From Rhizoclosmatium globosum (Eukaryota > Chytridiomycota > Chytridiomycetes > Chytridiales > Chytriomycetaceae): a stretch of DNA of 64,000 nt. The notes beneath the pieces were generated by a model. It worked only from the letters and a program-made list of their open reading frames with translations. It did not search any database and had not been told where the DNA came from. The position numbers were made by a program, and so were the translations under genes. Where the stretch lies: contig MCGO01000094.1 in assembly GCA_002104985.1 (NCBI GenBank), positions 1 through 64,000 of the forward strand, given 5' to 3'. Positions 21,049 through 33,136 of the stretch are shown here, piece after piece; within the stretch, counting starts at the first letter, position 1, and each line of letters opens with the position of its first letter.

Positions 21049-24000
21049 ATGAGTCAACCGCCCACCTTCCTGCCACCTCCGCAGACCCAGCTCCCACCTC
21101 CATCCACCTTTACCCAACCTAGTTCTCAGTCTGGATACCCACAACAGCCCCAGTATCCTTCCAGCCAGCCAGGATATGGTGACAGCTATGGTCCAAGATA
21201 TGCTCAACAGGTCTCTCAAAAATTTATCTCTAAACTTACCTTATGACTGACATCTTACGTAGCCATATCCTTCTGGCGGAAACAATGGCTTATCAAGTCA
21301 GCAGCCGGCGTCCTCACAGTTCCAATCAGCTGTCAATACCAACAACAGTTATTACCCACCACCACCACCCCAATCTAGTTCATACCAGAGCTCGTCAGCT
21401 CAGCAACTCCCTCCTGTGAATAACTCTCAATACGTCTCGTCTTATGGACAGCCACAGCAACCAAGAGATCGCTATTACTCTGGCCAAGGTTTTGAACTTC
21501 CAGCTCCGCCAAGAGGAACGTACTTGCCAAACCCACTCGACACAGTTCCTTCTTATAAAGGCGCAACGTACTCTCAACCATCGGGGCCATACAATAGTAA
21601 TACACAGGCTGGTCAATACCCAATCAGCAGTTCTCGTCCCCAACAACATTACGCTTCTATTCAGCCACGCAGTCCTCCTGTCTTATCATACAAAACGTTT
21701 AGCTCTGGTCCACCGCAGCCAGGTCCTCCAAATCAAACGTACAGCTCTCAACCACCGCCCCCTTCAAATTATCCCACCGCTTCATCGTCTTTGGGATACG
21801 CCCCACAATCAAACAATCAATACCAACCGGTCTCAAACTATCCAAAATCTTCAGCGTCTTATGCCCACTTTTCTGTGCCTAACCAATTGAGCCCACCACA
21901 AACTCAAAATACACTCCCACCTCCCGTCCCTTCTTCCTATGGTCAACCATCCTCAGGAGGATATTCATCGCAACAGCCGCAACATCAACAACAGAAACCA
22001 TACAACCCACACCCACAACAAGAGCCTGTCAGAGAATTTGTAATTCCTTCAAATAATATGCCCATGACTGTCCCACCACCAGCTCAACCCAAACCACAAC
22101 AGCCACAACCTCAATTCAACAGAGTCGATCCAGCCAGTGTAACAGACCCAACCCGTCTCTTTCCGAAAAAACGCGGTCGTCCTCCAAAGAGCAGTACCGC
22201 AGACCTTTCCCAGAGATTCAATGATATCCTTGAACGTGCGGCTTCGAACGAAGCTATTCCGGATATGCGCGCACCTGGAGAAAGTCTCAAGAAGAAGGCA
22301 CGCGTGGATAGTATTCGATCAGATGGAATTACGGAAGGGTATGATTCTCCGAATGGGAATGGACAGGATTTCAATGGAAGTATGGATAGCTTGGGTGGGT
22401 TTGGAAGTCCTCGGGTTGGGGTTCAACGGTTGGAAGGAGTTGAAAGTAATAGCGCAAATCAGGCGAGTATGCCTAAGCGAGTGAATATCGGCGAGGATTT
22501 GGATCCTTTGCTTTTGTCCGTTGCGCATCCATTGGCTGTATTGAAGGAGATTTCTGGGACGGCTTTGGAGGTCATTCCTGACTTTGCGAGTCAACCAATT
22601 GCACCTGCAGCTGATAAGGAAGCTGAAGCTCCTGACAGTGATACTAAAAAAGAAATTGACGAAGAAGAAAATGTGTCCTCTTCTAATAGTAATGCTGGTG
22701 GTGGTATCATTTTGGATAGAAAGATGGTTGAGCTTCAGAATCGTCGTTTGGCTTTGGTCGAATCATTAGACCTTCTCGCTGTCGTGGACTTCATTAGAGA
22801 GTTTGGTGAAGAATTTTTGGAACTACAGGATGTGAAGGATCTGTCTCTTGGTAGGGTTTAATTCTCACCTTCATGTTTGTTCTCATCAATTGAAACAGGA
22901 ACGCTTGAAAATATGCTCTATGACTGTTCAACGCACTATACGCGCCTTTTGTCCATCTATTTGGGATTCCTTTTGTATATATACCCAAGAGCTCGTTTCA
23001 GAGGCAACTGCGAGACTATTGATATCCCATCTCACCTATCCCATCACTTTGCCTGCTCCATCACAGCGTCCACTACTATCGGCTCATTCATTATTGATGC
23101 TCGTTACCTCTGTAAAATCTTCAGCCAAGTTGACTTCCTCGACATTCCCGCACCTTTTCATGCCGCGGCTTTGACCTCTCTTATAGCATCTTGCCAAGCA
23201 CAAAAGAGATTCCACGATATGCAGAATATTTGTCAGGATGAAGTTGAGGTGGTCAAGAAAGAGCGGTACGCGGCATCCCACAGAGGTCGTGACTTGAGAT
23301 TGGTTGCAAAGAACCTCGAAAGCGAAATTGCGGCGACAGAATCTGCGAAGAAGGAATTGGAAGCTGTTGTTAATGATACACAATATCTTTTAGATAACGG
23401 AAAGGGGAGAAAAGAGGTGAGCAGTGATCGTTTGTGGTTTATTTGGTGGCTGATTTGATGAAAACAGCCTGACGATGCTCCACCTCGAGTTCTAACTGCG
23501 GAAGAAAAGAGTCGCCATAATCAGACTATTCGGGAAACGAGGAATGGGATTCAAAACTATGACAGGGACCTTATTGCCAAACGAGCTCAATTGACTCGAG
23601 CAAATGAAGATGCTGAACGAGCTGAAGCTAGAGCTGCGGAATCAGTCGCGAGACTTGCTCAAATTAATATGCGTCTGCGATCATCGTCAGTGAGGTTGAT
23701 GGGTCATGATCGTTTTGGATCCTTGTATTTCTGGATTGACTTGGGATATTCTGACGAACAAACTTTCCCTATTCCCAATCAAGCAAATAACGAAGTATTA
23801 CCGAAGCAGGAAGGCAGCTCAAAGGATGTTAATATGGATGCGAAGGAAGACAAGGATGACGACGAGAGTAAATCTGAGAAAGCTGAAAGTGATGAAAAGG
23901 AAGTGAATCATGTTCCAAGTGATAGATATCGAATTGGTGGTATTTTGGTCGACTCTTTGTATACTACGTACCCTTCAGAAGGGGAACCTGGCTATGTTGC

Positions 24001-24862
24001 AGGTCAAGACAATGCCAACCGTTCTCGTTATACTTTCATCGACTCTGTCCCACTCTTGAAAACATTTGTGCACTCACTTAATGAACGCGGAAATCGTGAA
24101 CGGGAACTTCTCTCGGCTGTCAGAACCCAGTTTTTGGAGTTTGGCGTTGAATTTCCATCTTCAACTGTCAAAAGAGCTTGGGATACGTACCTCACGGCTC
24201 CATTAACGGAGAATGAAGAAAAATTGAGCTCTGGGTTCAAGGCTCTGGCTCATTGGATTCAAGCTCTCGGAAGACCTCTTGTTGTATCTCCAGAATCGCC
24301 GAGTCTACCTGATAAAGATATGAATGCATCATCGGACAGCCTTGCATCTGCATCAAGTGCATCAGCGCTACGAAAGGGCAGAGGAAGAACGAAGACAGTA
24401 ACCGATCCCAAGAAAGTGTTTGAGAAGATGGGATACAAAACAGTTGGAGCCCGTTTGAAGGAGCTTATGCCTTTGATGGGAACCAAACCAGATAGTAACG
24501 TGACAAACAAGAGAGAAAAGGATAAGGCTGATAGCTTGCACCGGTTTGAAGATGCGATTACGTTGGCCAAGGATGTCATTTCTCGAAAGTATGGCATGGG
24601 AACTGTGGCGGAATTGAAGGACCGATTGGATAAGTGTGAATCAATACCAATGCTCTGTGTACTGTTGAGTGACGTTATCCGTGAAACCAAAACCAAGAAG
24701 TTGAACGATTGGGTGGAGGAGACGAGGGATGGTGGATGGGTAGAGGAAGAGGAAGATACCACTGAGGCAGATGAAATCTCGAAAGGAAAAGCTGCTAACA
24801 AGGAAAAGCCGAAACTCACTAGACGGCCCAGGAAAGTGAAGAATGCTGCAGCATCTGATTAA
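21049..24862 (+). CDS. DDT- and WHIM-domain chromatin-remodelling subunit-like protein
   Basis: Four exons (21049-21210, 21263-22850, 22899-23416, 23468-24862), introns 52, 48 and 51 nt, all in phase, 1,220 aa. The first ~400 residues are a Pro/Gln/Ser/Tyr-rich disordered region, followed by a short AT-hook-like KKRGRPPKS. A DDT domain follows at roughly 555-640 (LDLLAVVDFIREFGEEFLEL and, across an intron, LENMLYDC). A coiled-coil stretch precedes a WHIM-like block (MRLRSSSVRLMGHDRFGSL YFW) near residue 780, and a basic/acidic C-terminus. DDT plus WHIM is the architecture of the large non-catalytic subunits of ISWI remodellers (Itc1, ACF1/BAZ, plant RLT). A role in nucleosome spacing is inferred. 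No PHD or bromodomain is seen. Confidence 0.82.
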
Positions 24863-24989
24863 TTCATTTCTATAGCTTACTTAAGTTGTATTTTTACGTT
24901 TGATTTTTTGGATAGAGGGCTCAATAATATTATGTGGATTTTCTTAAAGAAGGAACTTGGGTTGGTTATTGGGTTGAAAATTGCAAGAT

Positions 24990-25253
24990 CTGGATGACCC
25001 AAACCCCAAACTCTCTTTCGTAGATGCCTGTTTTGACTCTGTGAGTAATGCTTTAGTTATATTCATCGCATCAATTATTACTGCAGCTAATTTACAATTA
25101 CTCTCTTCAAGATCCCTTCAACAAAGCACCCACAAGCAGCCAAGTGAAGGCTACATGCAATTCCTTTCCAAATTTTGCGAATAATACGGAACTGCTTTAT
25201 GAAATCGATGTAGAAGCACTTGTGATTCCTGAAGAGGTGAATAATGTCGGTTA
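24990..25253 (+). CDS. Possible 3' gene fragment or small gene
   Basis: An open segment ending VDACFDS reaches a GTGAGT donor (about 25039); splicing to a CTGCAG acceptor at 25086 continues in phase through about 55 codons with three N-x-S/T sites and an acidic end to a TAA at 25253. No ATG can be joined upstream and no family is recognised. It may be the end of an unrecognised gene, or a relic. Confidence 0.25.
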
Positions 25254-25355
25254 AGGTATACTCAGACAAGGAATTGAGATATTATTACACACCAAAATGC
25301 CATTACCCTCGAACTGCAAGCAACTTTCTTTAATTCATTTACTGTAGAAGAATAT

Positions 25356-25562
25356 TTATTCCTGTCCCAATCCTTCTTCGAGTTGCAATTTTTGAACATC
25401 AACTCCTACTCCATCCTCGTAGTTTGGGAAACAGCAGCGTTTCACAAAGCTAAACAGAGCAGAAATGATAGTATCATACATTTAATGATGCGAAGATACC
25501 GTTTGAAGAGTTGTGGATACTGTTCAAAGCGTTAAAATTTCTTAAAACCTTACGACTCTCAT
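25356..25562 (-). CDS. Candidate 40-aa protein encoded by three small exons
   Basis: On the minus strand an ATG at 25562 opens a 9-nt exon, then a 20-nt exon (25519-25500) and a 94-nt exon (25449-25356); introns are 34 and 50 nt with GT..AG ends. All three phases agree, giving MRVYPQLFKRFVKRCCFPNY followed by an acidic end and a TAA. Conserved-looking short basic/aromatic start and acidic tail resemble small mitochondrial or membrane-complex subunits, but I do not recognise it. The tiny first exon and the 34-nt intron reduce confidence. It starts 9 bp from the tRNA-Thr gene on the other strand. Confidence 0.4.
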
Positions 25563-25571
25563 ATCACAGCC

Positions 25572-25659
25572 GCCTTCTTAGCTCAGTTGGTCAGATCGCC
25601 TGCCTAGTATCGTAAGAACAGCTAGCAGGAGGCCACCAGCTCAAATCTGGTAGAAGGCA
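25572..25659 (+). tRNA. tRNA-Thr (AGT) with 14-nt intron, atypical T-loop
   Basis: A perfect 7-bp acceptor stem (GCCTTCT with AGAAGGC) and discriminator A. Anticodon stem CCTGC/GCAGG encloses a 21-nt loop: CT, anticodon AGT (25606-25608), A37, a 14-nt insert (25610-25623) at the canonical nuclear intron site, then A38. T-stem ACCAG/CTGGT. Oddities: one mismatch in the D-stem and a T-loop CTCAAAT where position 54 is normally T, which also weakens the B box. Possibly a drifting or pseudo-tRNA; yeast tRNA-Thr(AGU) has the same anticodon-loop pattern. Confidence 0.65.
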
Positions 25660-25897
25660 GCTGTTTTGGGAGTTTTGGAGGTGTTGATGTGGTGGAGGAA
25701 TACTCAGGTAAATACTCTCTATTTCAAGAGCCACGCCCTACTTAGTGACCTCAGTGGCAGAGTAATATTGAAAGTACGCATATTATGTAAACAGCTGCTT
25801 TTGTGGTTGGATGGTTTCACTATCAACCATCAAATCCAACAAACACCTCAACCAACCAACATAACCTCACCATCAACATCCTCACCACCATAAAAGC

Positions 25898-25969
25898 GGG
25901 CCTCACGGGGAATTGAACCCCGGACCTCTCGCACCCAAAGCGAGAATCATACTACTAGACCATAAGGCC
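25898..25969 (-). tRNA. tRNA-Pro (TGG)
   Basis: Minus-strand cloverleaf of 72 nt: acceptor GGCCTTA with TGAGGCC (one G-T pair), discriminator C, D-arm GGTCTAGTAGTATGATTC, anticodon stem CTCGC/GCGAG with loop TTTGGGT (anticodon TGG), T-arm with canonical GGTTCAATTCC. Typical eukaryotic tRNA-Pro, no intron. The first bases after the 3' end on the minus strand are TTTTATGG, a Pol III terminator. Confidence 0.95.
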
Positions 25970-26526
25970 GCTGTGTTTTATTAGTCCTCATGACTTCACA
26001 AAATATTTTACTCACAGGATATTACCAGTTACTTATTCTATAGGCTATACACCCTGTGTATCTTGATTCCTTTGATTATTGTCGAATGCCCTTTAAAGCA
26101 AATGCAAATTGTCTTTTGTCAAGCATTAACTAATGTTTATGTCAATTTATTGGTTTGAGGTGTTATAACTGCTATATTGCATTTCATTCAAATTGTGAGT
26201 CCGAAAGGCAAAGCTTTCATTTCGACGCTACAATGGTTTTCCTGCCTCTAGTATTAAATTATACACTCTTGGTTCCTATTTATCTCTGCTTAAGCCAAAT
26301 ACGCGTCAAATGCTGGTATATCGCCCAGAAAAAGTTGTTTTTCTCACCTGAACCAGAACTTCTCAATGAAGTCGATTTATTGAATATCGCTCTAATCCAT
26401 CTCACCCACCTTCTACAAAGACCACCTTCTACAAAGAAGTTTAACCGAGAAAAAAATACTCAATGATGTATCAGTCAATTAACTGGTATAAGGAGGTAAA
26501 TCTGTTGTGAAAATCTAGAATATACT
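25970..26526. other. Intergenic, no supported gene
   Basis: AT-rich, with one short open frame that lacks domains. Likely promoter of the following secreted-protein gene. Confidence 0.4.
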
Positions 26527-27965
26527 ATGACCATCCTCCTACTTTCGATACTACTACACGCGGCAGTCGTGCTCTCCCAGACCGTCACAAGTATGTCCTC
26601 ACAAGCGAGTGTAACTTCGACTCCGTTTTGTTACACGACAACTTCAACGACACAGATATCAACTAAGCTTACAACAAGTCTCTGCACAACCTCCACAAGC
26701 ACATATACTACCATTACAGGAATAACGACAACTCCGACAGTTATTTCGTCTGTTTCTTCAAGTTCGACATCAAGTACAACTTCTTCAACATCAACTACAA
26801 CTTCCTCTACTTCCACAACAACGTCCACAACATCAGCAACATTTTCGACTTCAACAACGTCTACTACGTCTTCAACTACTTGCAGCTTCTCGATTACGAC
26901 ATCTGTTTCCTGCAATTATTGGACCGCGACAAGTACTTCGTTGGCGACATTCCCCACAGTTATTTGTATTACAACATCAACAACAAAAGCGCCAGGACTT
27001 CCAGCTCTCCCAACATCTTACCCTGGAGGAGCTGTTTTCGCAAAACCAGGTGAGGCGTTTCGAATACTCCATGTTTATTCACTCTTGCTGTTGTACTAGA
27101 CTCCACAATATCGACAACTGGACTATCAGACCTTGGATACCCAGTCGGAACACCTCAATCCGCAGGCTTCGTAAACGGTTGGTATAACGGAGTGTACTGG
27201 CGAGTCGTTGGATCCCCGCCATACGTCGCAGGATGTTATTCGAATCCGAATTCCCCCAAACGTGACGCTTTTCAATTTAATAACAAAAGGGCACTGGTGT
27301 CTCCTAACGCGACGTATATTCCGTACTTTTTCTCGACGCAGGGGTTGGATCAAGGTTATCCTGGGTCGAGGTGGATGCTTACTATTAATGGGCAGACGTT
27401 GTTTTGTCGCGCGTTGTTGCAAGGTGCTGTTGTGTTGGCAAATGTTACGGCTCCACCTTCGACGCCTGTTGCGTGTGTTCAGTTTGATCTTGGGACGGGG
27501 AATGTTCTGAGTGCGACGTATTTGCAAGGGACTTTGGGGGCGGTTTCTGCGTTTTCGGTTAGAGCTGCGACGATCAAGTTCCCAACTTGGAAGAGTGTTG
27601 TTGGGATTACGGATGTTGGTGCGCCTGATGGGAATACGGCTTTGAATATGGGGTTTAGGAGTGGGTGGTATAATGGGGTGTATTGGCGGGTTTCAGGGGC
27701 ATGGCCGAATCAGTTTGTTGCGGGTGGTGTTGTGGGGAATGAGTTTTTGTATTCGACTAGCGGGTTGGATCAAGGTGTTCCAGGAGCGCTTGTGATTGCG
27801 GATGTGCCTGGGATTGGGACCACATTTTGTAGAGGGGTTGGACAGAACGCGGATCCGTATATGGCTTGTGTGCTGTTTATTGGAGACCAGGTTGCTGATG
27901 AGTATAGTTTGTATCAACAGCTTGGGCAATGGAGTCAGTATGCGAATCAATTTCCGTCGAGTTGA
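26527..27965 (+). CDS. Secreted Ser/Thr-rich protein with two C-terminal repeat units
   Basis: Two exons (26527-27049, 27100-27965; 50-nt intron, in phase), 462 aa. Residues 1-18 form a signal peptide (MTILLLSILLHAAVVLSQ). About residues 20-155 are a mucin-like Ser/Thr tract, probably O-glycosylated. The rest contains two related units of about 110 aa: each has NGWYNGVYWRV or SGWYNGVYWRV, a GLDQG(Y/V)PG turn and a TLFCRA or TTFCRG Cys. No enzyme family recognised and no GPI or membrane anchor. A cell-wall or extracellular adhesin-like role is inferred from composition. The second exon uses noticeably G-ended codons, unlike the first. Confidence 0.8.
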
Positions 27966-28002
27966 TGGGTATTACGAATGAAATAAAGATTAATTTCTAG
28001 AT

Positions 28003-29367
28003 TTATTGCTCTTCCTTGATAATTTCAGCCAAACGGGCCAACGCAATATCAATCTCTTCTTCAGTGGCGGTAGAGAAACTTGCACGAACATAGGGCGTAG
28101 TTCTTGGATTGGGGAAGAACTCAAATCCAGGCACCATCAACACCTTCTTTTCAACAGCCTTAGTTTTGATGAGTGACGAAGAATCCATAACTCCATTCAA
28201 CAACTTGATCCAAACAAACATTCCAGCATTTGGCTGAACCCACTCGGCAAGGCCCTTCAAGTGCTTCTCAGCAGACTGCATGAACGCTTTTCCTTTGTTC
28301 TCATAGAAAGCAGACACTTGAGAAGTGTGAGCCAAAAAGCCTTCAATGCCCCAGTGTTCAAGAACCTTGTATACCATCATTTGAGACATTCCAGACGCGT
28401 GCAAGATGGACGCTTGGGAGTGCAAGACGATTCGGTCAACGAGTGGCTTTGGTCCAGTGACCCAACCGACTCGTACACCAGCAGAAAGGATTTTGGAGAA
28501 GGAATCAAATCGGAGGACACGTTGGTCCACGTCCATTGAAAAGTAACTGGCTGTGCGGGTGTTTCCGAATTGCAAGTAGTAGTATGGATCATCCTCCAGA
28601 ATAATAATATCATATTTGCGAGCGATTTCATAGATTTTCTTCTTGCGGTCGAGGGTTGTGGAGCAACCAGTAGGGTTTCCTCCGATGGGGACAGTGTAGA
28701 GGACTCTTGGACGAGTTGCAATGTCCTTCCAGTTTGCAAGAACGGATTCAAGGGCTTCTGGTTGGAGGCCTTCACCGTCAGATGGAACTTCGGCAAACTT
28801 GCAGCCCAGAGGTCTCAGGTAAGCAAGAGAACCAACATAGGCGGGGGATTCGCAGAGAAGGGTGTCGCCCTCAGACAGGAGCATATCAAATGCCTGTTTT
28901 ATGTTAGGTGGATGCTGATAACAGAGATAAGAACGCACCTTAGTCAACACGTCCTGCGAACCATTTCCAAGACAAATGTCAAAGTTGTCGCCCGTTGGTG
29001 GTTTGTGTTCGGTCAATTGGAGGTTCTTGAGCCACGAAACAAGTTGCGGAATTCCGTTCGTGGGCGAGTACTGAAGCGCCTGCTGCACCTCTTTCTCGGG
29101 CACGTCGATCACTTCGCCGCTTCGGAGCCGGAACGAAAGACCGACGTACGGGAACGAGTCCGGGTGCGGGTTGCCGCCCCTAGGTGCTTGTTTGTTAGGA
29201 CTAAATAAATACTAGAACTAGGCCACTAGGACAACTGGCAGTCGTGGGTGGTTCCGGTCTTACCCGAGCGAGATCATCCCTGGAAGAGAGAGAAGAGGTG
29301 CCAGCGATCGAATGGCCGATGGCTGTCTGCGCGCCGACTTGGGGCTGATGAAGCGTGAGTAGTCCAT
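28003..29367 (-). CDS. Class I PLP aminotransferase (Aro8 / kynurenine-2-aminoadipate aminotransferase type)
   Basis: Three exons on the minus strand (29367-29264, 29179-28939, 28893-28003), introns 84 and 45 nt, 411 aa. Start MDYSRFISPKSARRQPSAIR matches the N-terminus of the family, and the first junction restores the MISL.GG turn. Fold-type I landmarks: LGNGSQDVLTK, ESPAYVGSL, IGGNPTGC, LEDDPYYYL (Asp contacting the pyridine nitrogen) and the Schiff-base Lys in DSFSKILSAG, followed by the phosphate-binding GVRVGW. The family acts in aromatic amino acid, kynurenine or lysine (2-aminoadipate) metabolism; which one cannot be told. An in-frame ATG 114 nt upstream could give a longer N-terminus. 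Confidence 0.92.
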
Positions 29368-29797
29368 AAGGCTGCGTTTTTGGATGTTGGAAATTGGTGA
29401 ACCCTGGCGCAACATGGCAAGTCGGGCTGGGGGGATCATCGGATCAGCTGGAGGATCGCCGTTGGGGGTATTTCGGAGCAAGAAAATATTAAGCGTGGCG
29501 TTCTGAGGATACTTGTAGGCTCTCTGCCTGATTTATTGGTACCATTGTCTCCAATGCAGTGCTTGTGAACGGATATCAATCAAAAACCTACTTTAAAAAG
29601 GATGATAGAGCATAGCACATCAATACCAAAGGTTCCTTCAAAATCAAAGACACCTTTACTTTATTCGATTGCTTGGTTCCCACGCCCCTTGTTGCCTGTC
29701 ACAGTCAGGCGGGAAAATAGACCAACAAAATGTTCACTTTACCCCAAAAACCCATGTCAGTATTCTCGAAAAAACCTCGCTATTTGACAGATATACC

Positions 29798-31392
29798 ATG
29801 ACAACATACTGGACTCTACCGCTCTTACTCGCCTCCCTCGCATCAGCGGCTCGAACCCAATCAGCATCGTCTCACTTGGTACCTGCCTATGGAGTCGTTA
29901 TTCCCTCATGGCAAGGATTCGGTACATCCCTAGGTCCATGGGCCTGTGTTGCTGGTGGCTCATCGATGGAAACCAAATACGCCGACCTCTTTTTCACAAC
30001 CAAAACAGTTACCCTCAAAATCGGGGGAGTCGATATCCCGCTCCCTGGCCTTGGACTCAATATCGTGCGGTATAACGTTGGTGGCACAGGTCGTCAAGGA
30101 GATTTTCCAGGTGTCACGGAATATTTCAATGGTGGCGTCTCAAGTACAGCCACTGGACTTAATTGGTGGGATCTTGTGGAAGGATACTGGATAAATGGAC
30201 TCTCGAATTCAAGCAGTAACTGGGATTGGAGTCGTGACGTGAACCAACGAAGTATGTTGAAGGCTGCAATTGCACGGAACGTCCAGTATGTCGAGTTTTA
30301 TTCACAAGCCCCCATGTGAGCTTTCTTCTTTTTACATGCTTGAGTAATTCTTTAATTAATCCATGACTCGCTTACGGTTAGGTGGTGGATGACAGCGCAA
30401 AAAAGTAGTCTGGGAGGAAACCTTACAGACGATACCCTCACACTCTTTCCCGAATACGTATCGCAAGTCGTCAAACATGCCATCAACGACTGGAAAGTGA
30501 ATGTGACATCCGTTTCCATTCTCAATGAACCATCAAAGGGAAACTGGAACTACCCAAATATCACTGAAGAAGGATTGAATGTTGTTGGCAAGGCTGATAA
30601 AGTCGCTCTTTTGACTGGCCTCCGAACGCGACTTAACTCTTTCAACCTGACTTCCGTCAAAGTTTCTGGATCGGACGAATATGATTACGACACGGCTTAT
30701 GCGAACTTGGATGGTGTTGTTCCAGCCGTTCAACAGTTTAACGTACATGGGTATGAAATGAGTAACACTGCTCGTTCGAAACTGAGTACTGCGATTGGAG
30801 ACTTGCCGTTCTGGATGTCTGAATACGGAGGTATTATAGTCTTTCATCCTTTTATTTTTTCTGATTCGAATCTTTCACAACAGACGCCGACAACAGTGGA
30901 ATGAACATGGCGACCGCACTTCTGAACGACATTAATCACTTGAATCCCAATGCTTGGCTGTACAAACAACTTGTGGCAGATGAAACTTGGGGAATGATTT
31001 ACGCGTCCAACTTTGGTTCTTCGCCAACAGACCCTGCTCGAGCTGTCGCTACAGATATAGCTTCGAAATACTATGTCTTTGCTCAGTTTACACGGTTCAT
31101 TCGCCCTGGAGACCAAATCCTGAACAGTGGCAGTAACACTGTCATTCTTGCACACAACCCTGCGACAAACACGTATAAGTTTGTTGTTGTCGTGTACAAG
31201 AGTTCGTTGACTGTCACTCTAAATCTTTCGTCGATGGTTTTCACTGGGACCAAGACTTTACCGAAATCCGTTTCTTGGACTTACACTGCTACAGATGGGA
31301 GTGTGTTGTTTGGGAAATTTAATAGCGCTATTACTGGAAAGAAGATTGTGTTTCGGGCTCACAAGAATAGTGTGTATTCTGTGGAAATTTGA
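29798..31392 (+). CDS. Secreted glycoside hydrolase family 30 (endo-1,6-galactanase/glucanase type)
   Basis: Three exons (29798-30315, 30382-30830, 30884-31392), introns 66 and 53 nt, 491 aa. Signal peptide about residues 1-19. GH30 landmarks: GFGTSLGPWACVAG near the N-terminus, NIVRYNVGG, the acid/base Glu222 in SILNEPSKGNW and the nucleophile Glu320 in FWMSEYG (the last Gly joins across an intron to DADNSGM). A C-terminal beta-domain of about 100 residues follows, as usual in GH30. The extracellular enzyme would cut beta-1,6-linked galactan or glucan; subfamily is inferred from the GTSL..W and NEP contexts. Confidence 0.9.
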
Positions 31393-31470
31393 TGGGATGT
31401 TACGTTTCAGTTTTGCATTTATAGTATTTGCATTTTATTTACAAGCATCATAAACTCATTGGCATTGTAT

Positions 31471-32983
31471 TTACTTTGGTCTAATGCAAACCGGACTTTC
31501 AATGAGTCTCGTGCCGACGTGAACGTGTTTTGCTTTTCCCACTCCCTTCGTAGCTACAAATCCTCTAAACAGTTCCGCAATAACAATTTTGATCTGTTGA
31601 TAAATTCGGTGAATATTGGTTAAGGTTCGCTGAATTGTTTCAAACCTCGAGCATTGCAAGCTGGAATCCAAGACATTTTCTTTCACCAGTCCCAAATGGC
31701 ATGAACTCATCTTTATCAAATGACGGATCTCCCAAGTATCGCTTCAACTCGAAAGTTTCACCGCCTTCGATCAACGAGCCTCGTTCATGAAATGCCGCAA
31801 AGAGACTGTTTGCTGGTACATTTACCCCGTCCAAAGTAAAGTCTTCAGTTTCAATTCGAATCACAAAGGGCGCAACATTGAAAATCCTCAGCGATTCTTT
31901 GACAAACGCGTTTAGAATGGGTGATTGTGATAAGTTGCTCTCTGAGAGTTCTCCAAAGGAATCAACTTCTTGTTGGAGAGCTTCCAAGTCTGTATTTGAT
32001 ACCATATTCGTGATGAAATAGAAGATAGTTGTGAGTTGCATGGATGTGCTGAATAAAACGGGTTAGCACCAACTAAATCAGGCAATTAATCCTTACGTTT
32101 CAAAACCCGCTCCACAAAGCACCAGAAACATGAATCCAATGTCGCGATCTGAGAGAGAACTTCCATTTTCGTCTCTAGCCTCAATCAAAGACGATAACGC
32201 GTCTGAATAAATGTTTCCATCCTCCATCGCACAACGACGTTCATTAGTGATCTCAGAAACTTTGGTTAAGATGCGGGTTTGAGCCTCAAACGCTTTTGCT
32301 TTCAACCCTCCGTTGAAGTATTCCAAGAACGGGGGAAGGAACATTGCTTTGAATCCATGTGAAATATCAATAAAATCGTCATACAAGCCCACAAGTTGAT
32401 TCAACTGTGCTTCATCACCTCCCGCCATGAAGATACAGATCGCATTGAATGCCAATTTCTGAAAGTGTGGGAGACACGAAATCCCTTGCGTTTCAGCCTT
32501 TGGATCACTCGCCATATTCTCGAGAGTGTCACGCGCAAGGTCTTGAAGCAAAGGAAACTGCTGTTTCATTGCGTTCTTTGAAACGGCCTTCATTGAAAGA
32601 ACCCTGAGTCGCTTGTGTTCCTTGCCTGTCGCGCCAAAGATGGACTCGTACCCGCCAAACAACGTCGTCAGTTTCGGTTCTCCAAAAACAATGCGAGAGG
32701 ACACGGCTTTACTTGAGACGTACCGAGCTTGATCGGGGTCGTGCACTAACAAGATTGGACCCATGAATCCAGGGAGTGAGAACCAGACGGGTGTTGGATA
32801 CGAGTTGATTCTTTTGGTGAAGCTTGCATCGGCGTAATCAAGTATGTTGCCGAGGAGGGGCCACTTGGGAAGCGACGCGAAGGTTGGCTCTTTCGATTTG
32901 GATGTCCTTTGCACTGCCCAGAGTGCTAGGCCTCCGATAGCGCTAGCAATCGCGGTAACAGCGAAGATTGCACTCGAATCCAT
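31471..32983 (-). CDS. Cytochrome P450 (membrane-anchored monooxygenase)
   Basis: Three exons (32983-32097, 32048-31646, 31593-31471), introns 48 and 52 nt, 470 aa. An N-terminal hydrophobic anchor (about residues 5-23) precedes a Pro-containing hinge (LPKWPLLGNI). The I-helix AGFETTS spans the first intron, the K-helix ExxR is ESLR, and the heme motif is FGTGERKCLG with the thiolate Cys, followed in phase by the L-helix. The region resembles CYP51-like or CYP7/8-like fungal-animal P450s loosely, but the family and substrate cannot be assigned. No reductase gene nearby. Confidence 0.88.
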
Positions 32984-33136
32984 CGATCTACGCTGTTTTG
33001 ATGAAAGATCTTTGTGTTTTCCGATCTACTATTGAAGAACGCGAATGCCAAGGCCTTGCCTCATTTTCCGATCTCCATAAACAAATACAATTGGAAAGAT
33101 TATCCACCAGATTGTATTATAGACTTTTATGTTATA

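Noticed and set aside
26155..26466. Plus-strand 103-codon frame
   Set aside because: AT-rich region, no domain or splice evidence; likely chance.
26631..26915. Val/Glu-rich minus-strand frame
   Set aside because: Mirror of the Ser/Thr tract in the secreted-protein gene.
28707..29208. Plus-strand open frames across the aminotransferase
   Set aside because: Shadows of the conserved minus-strand gene.
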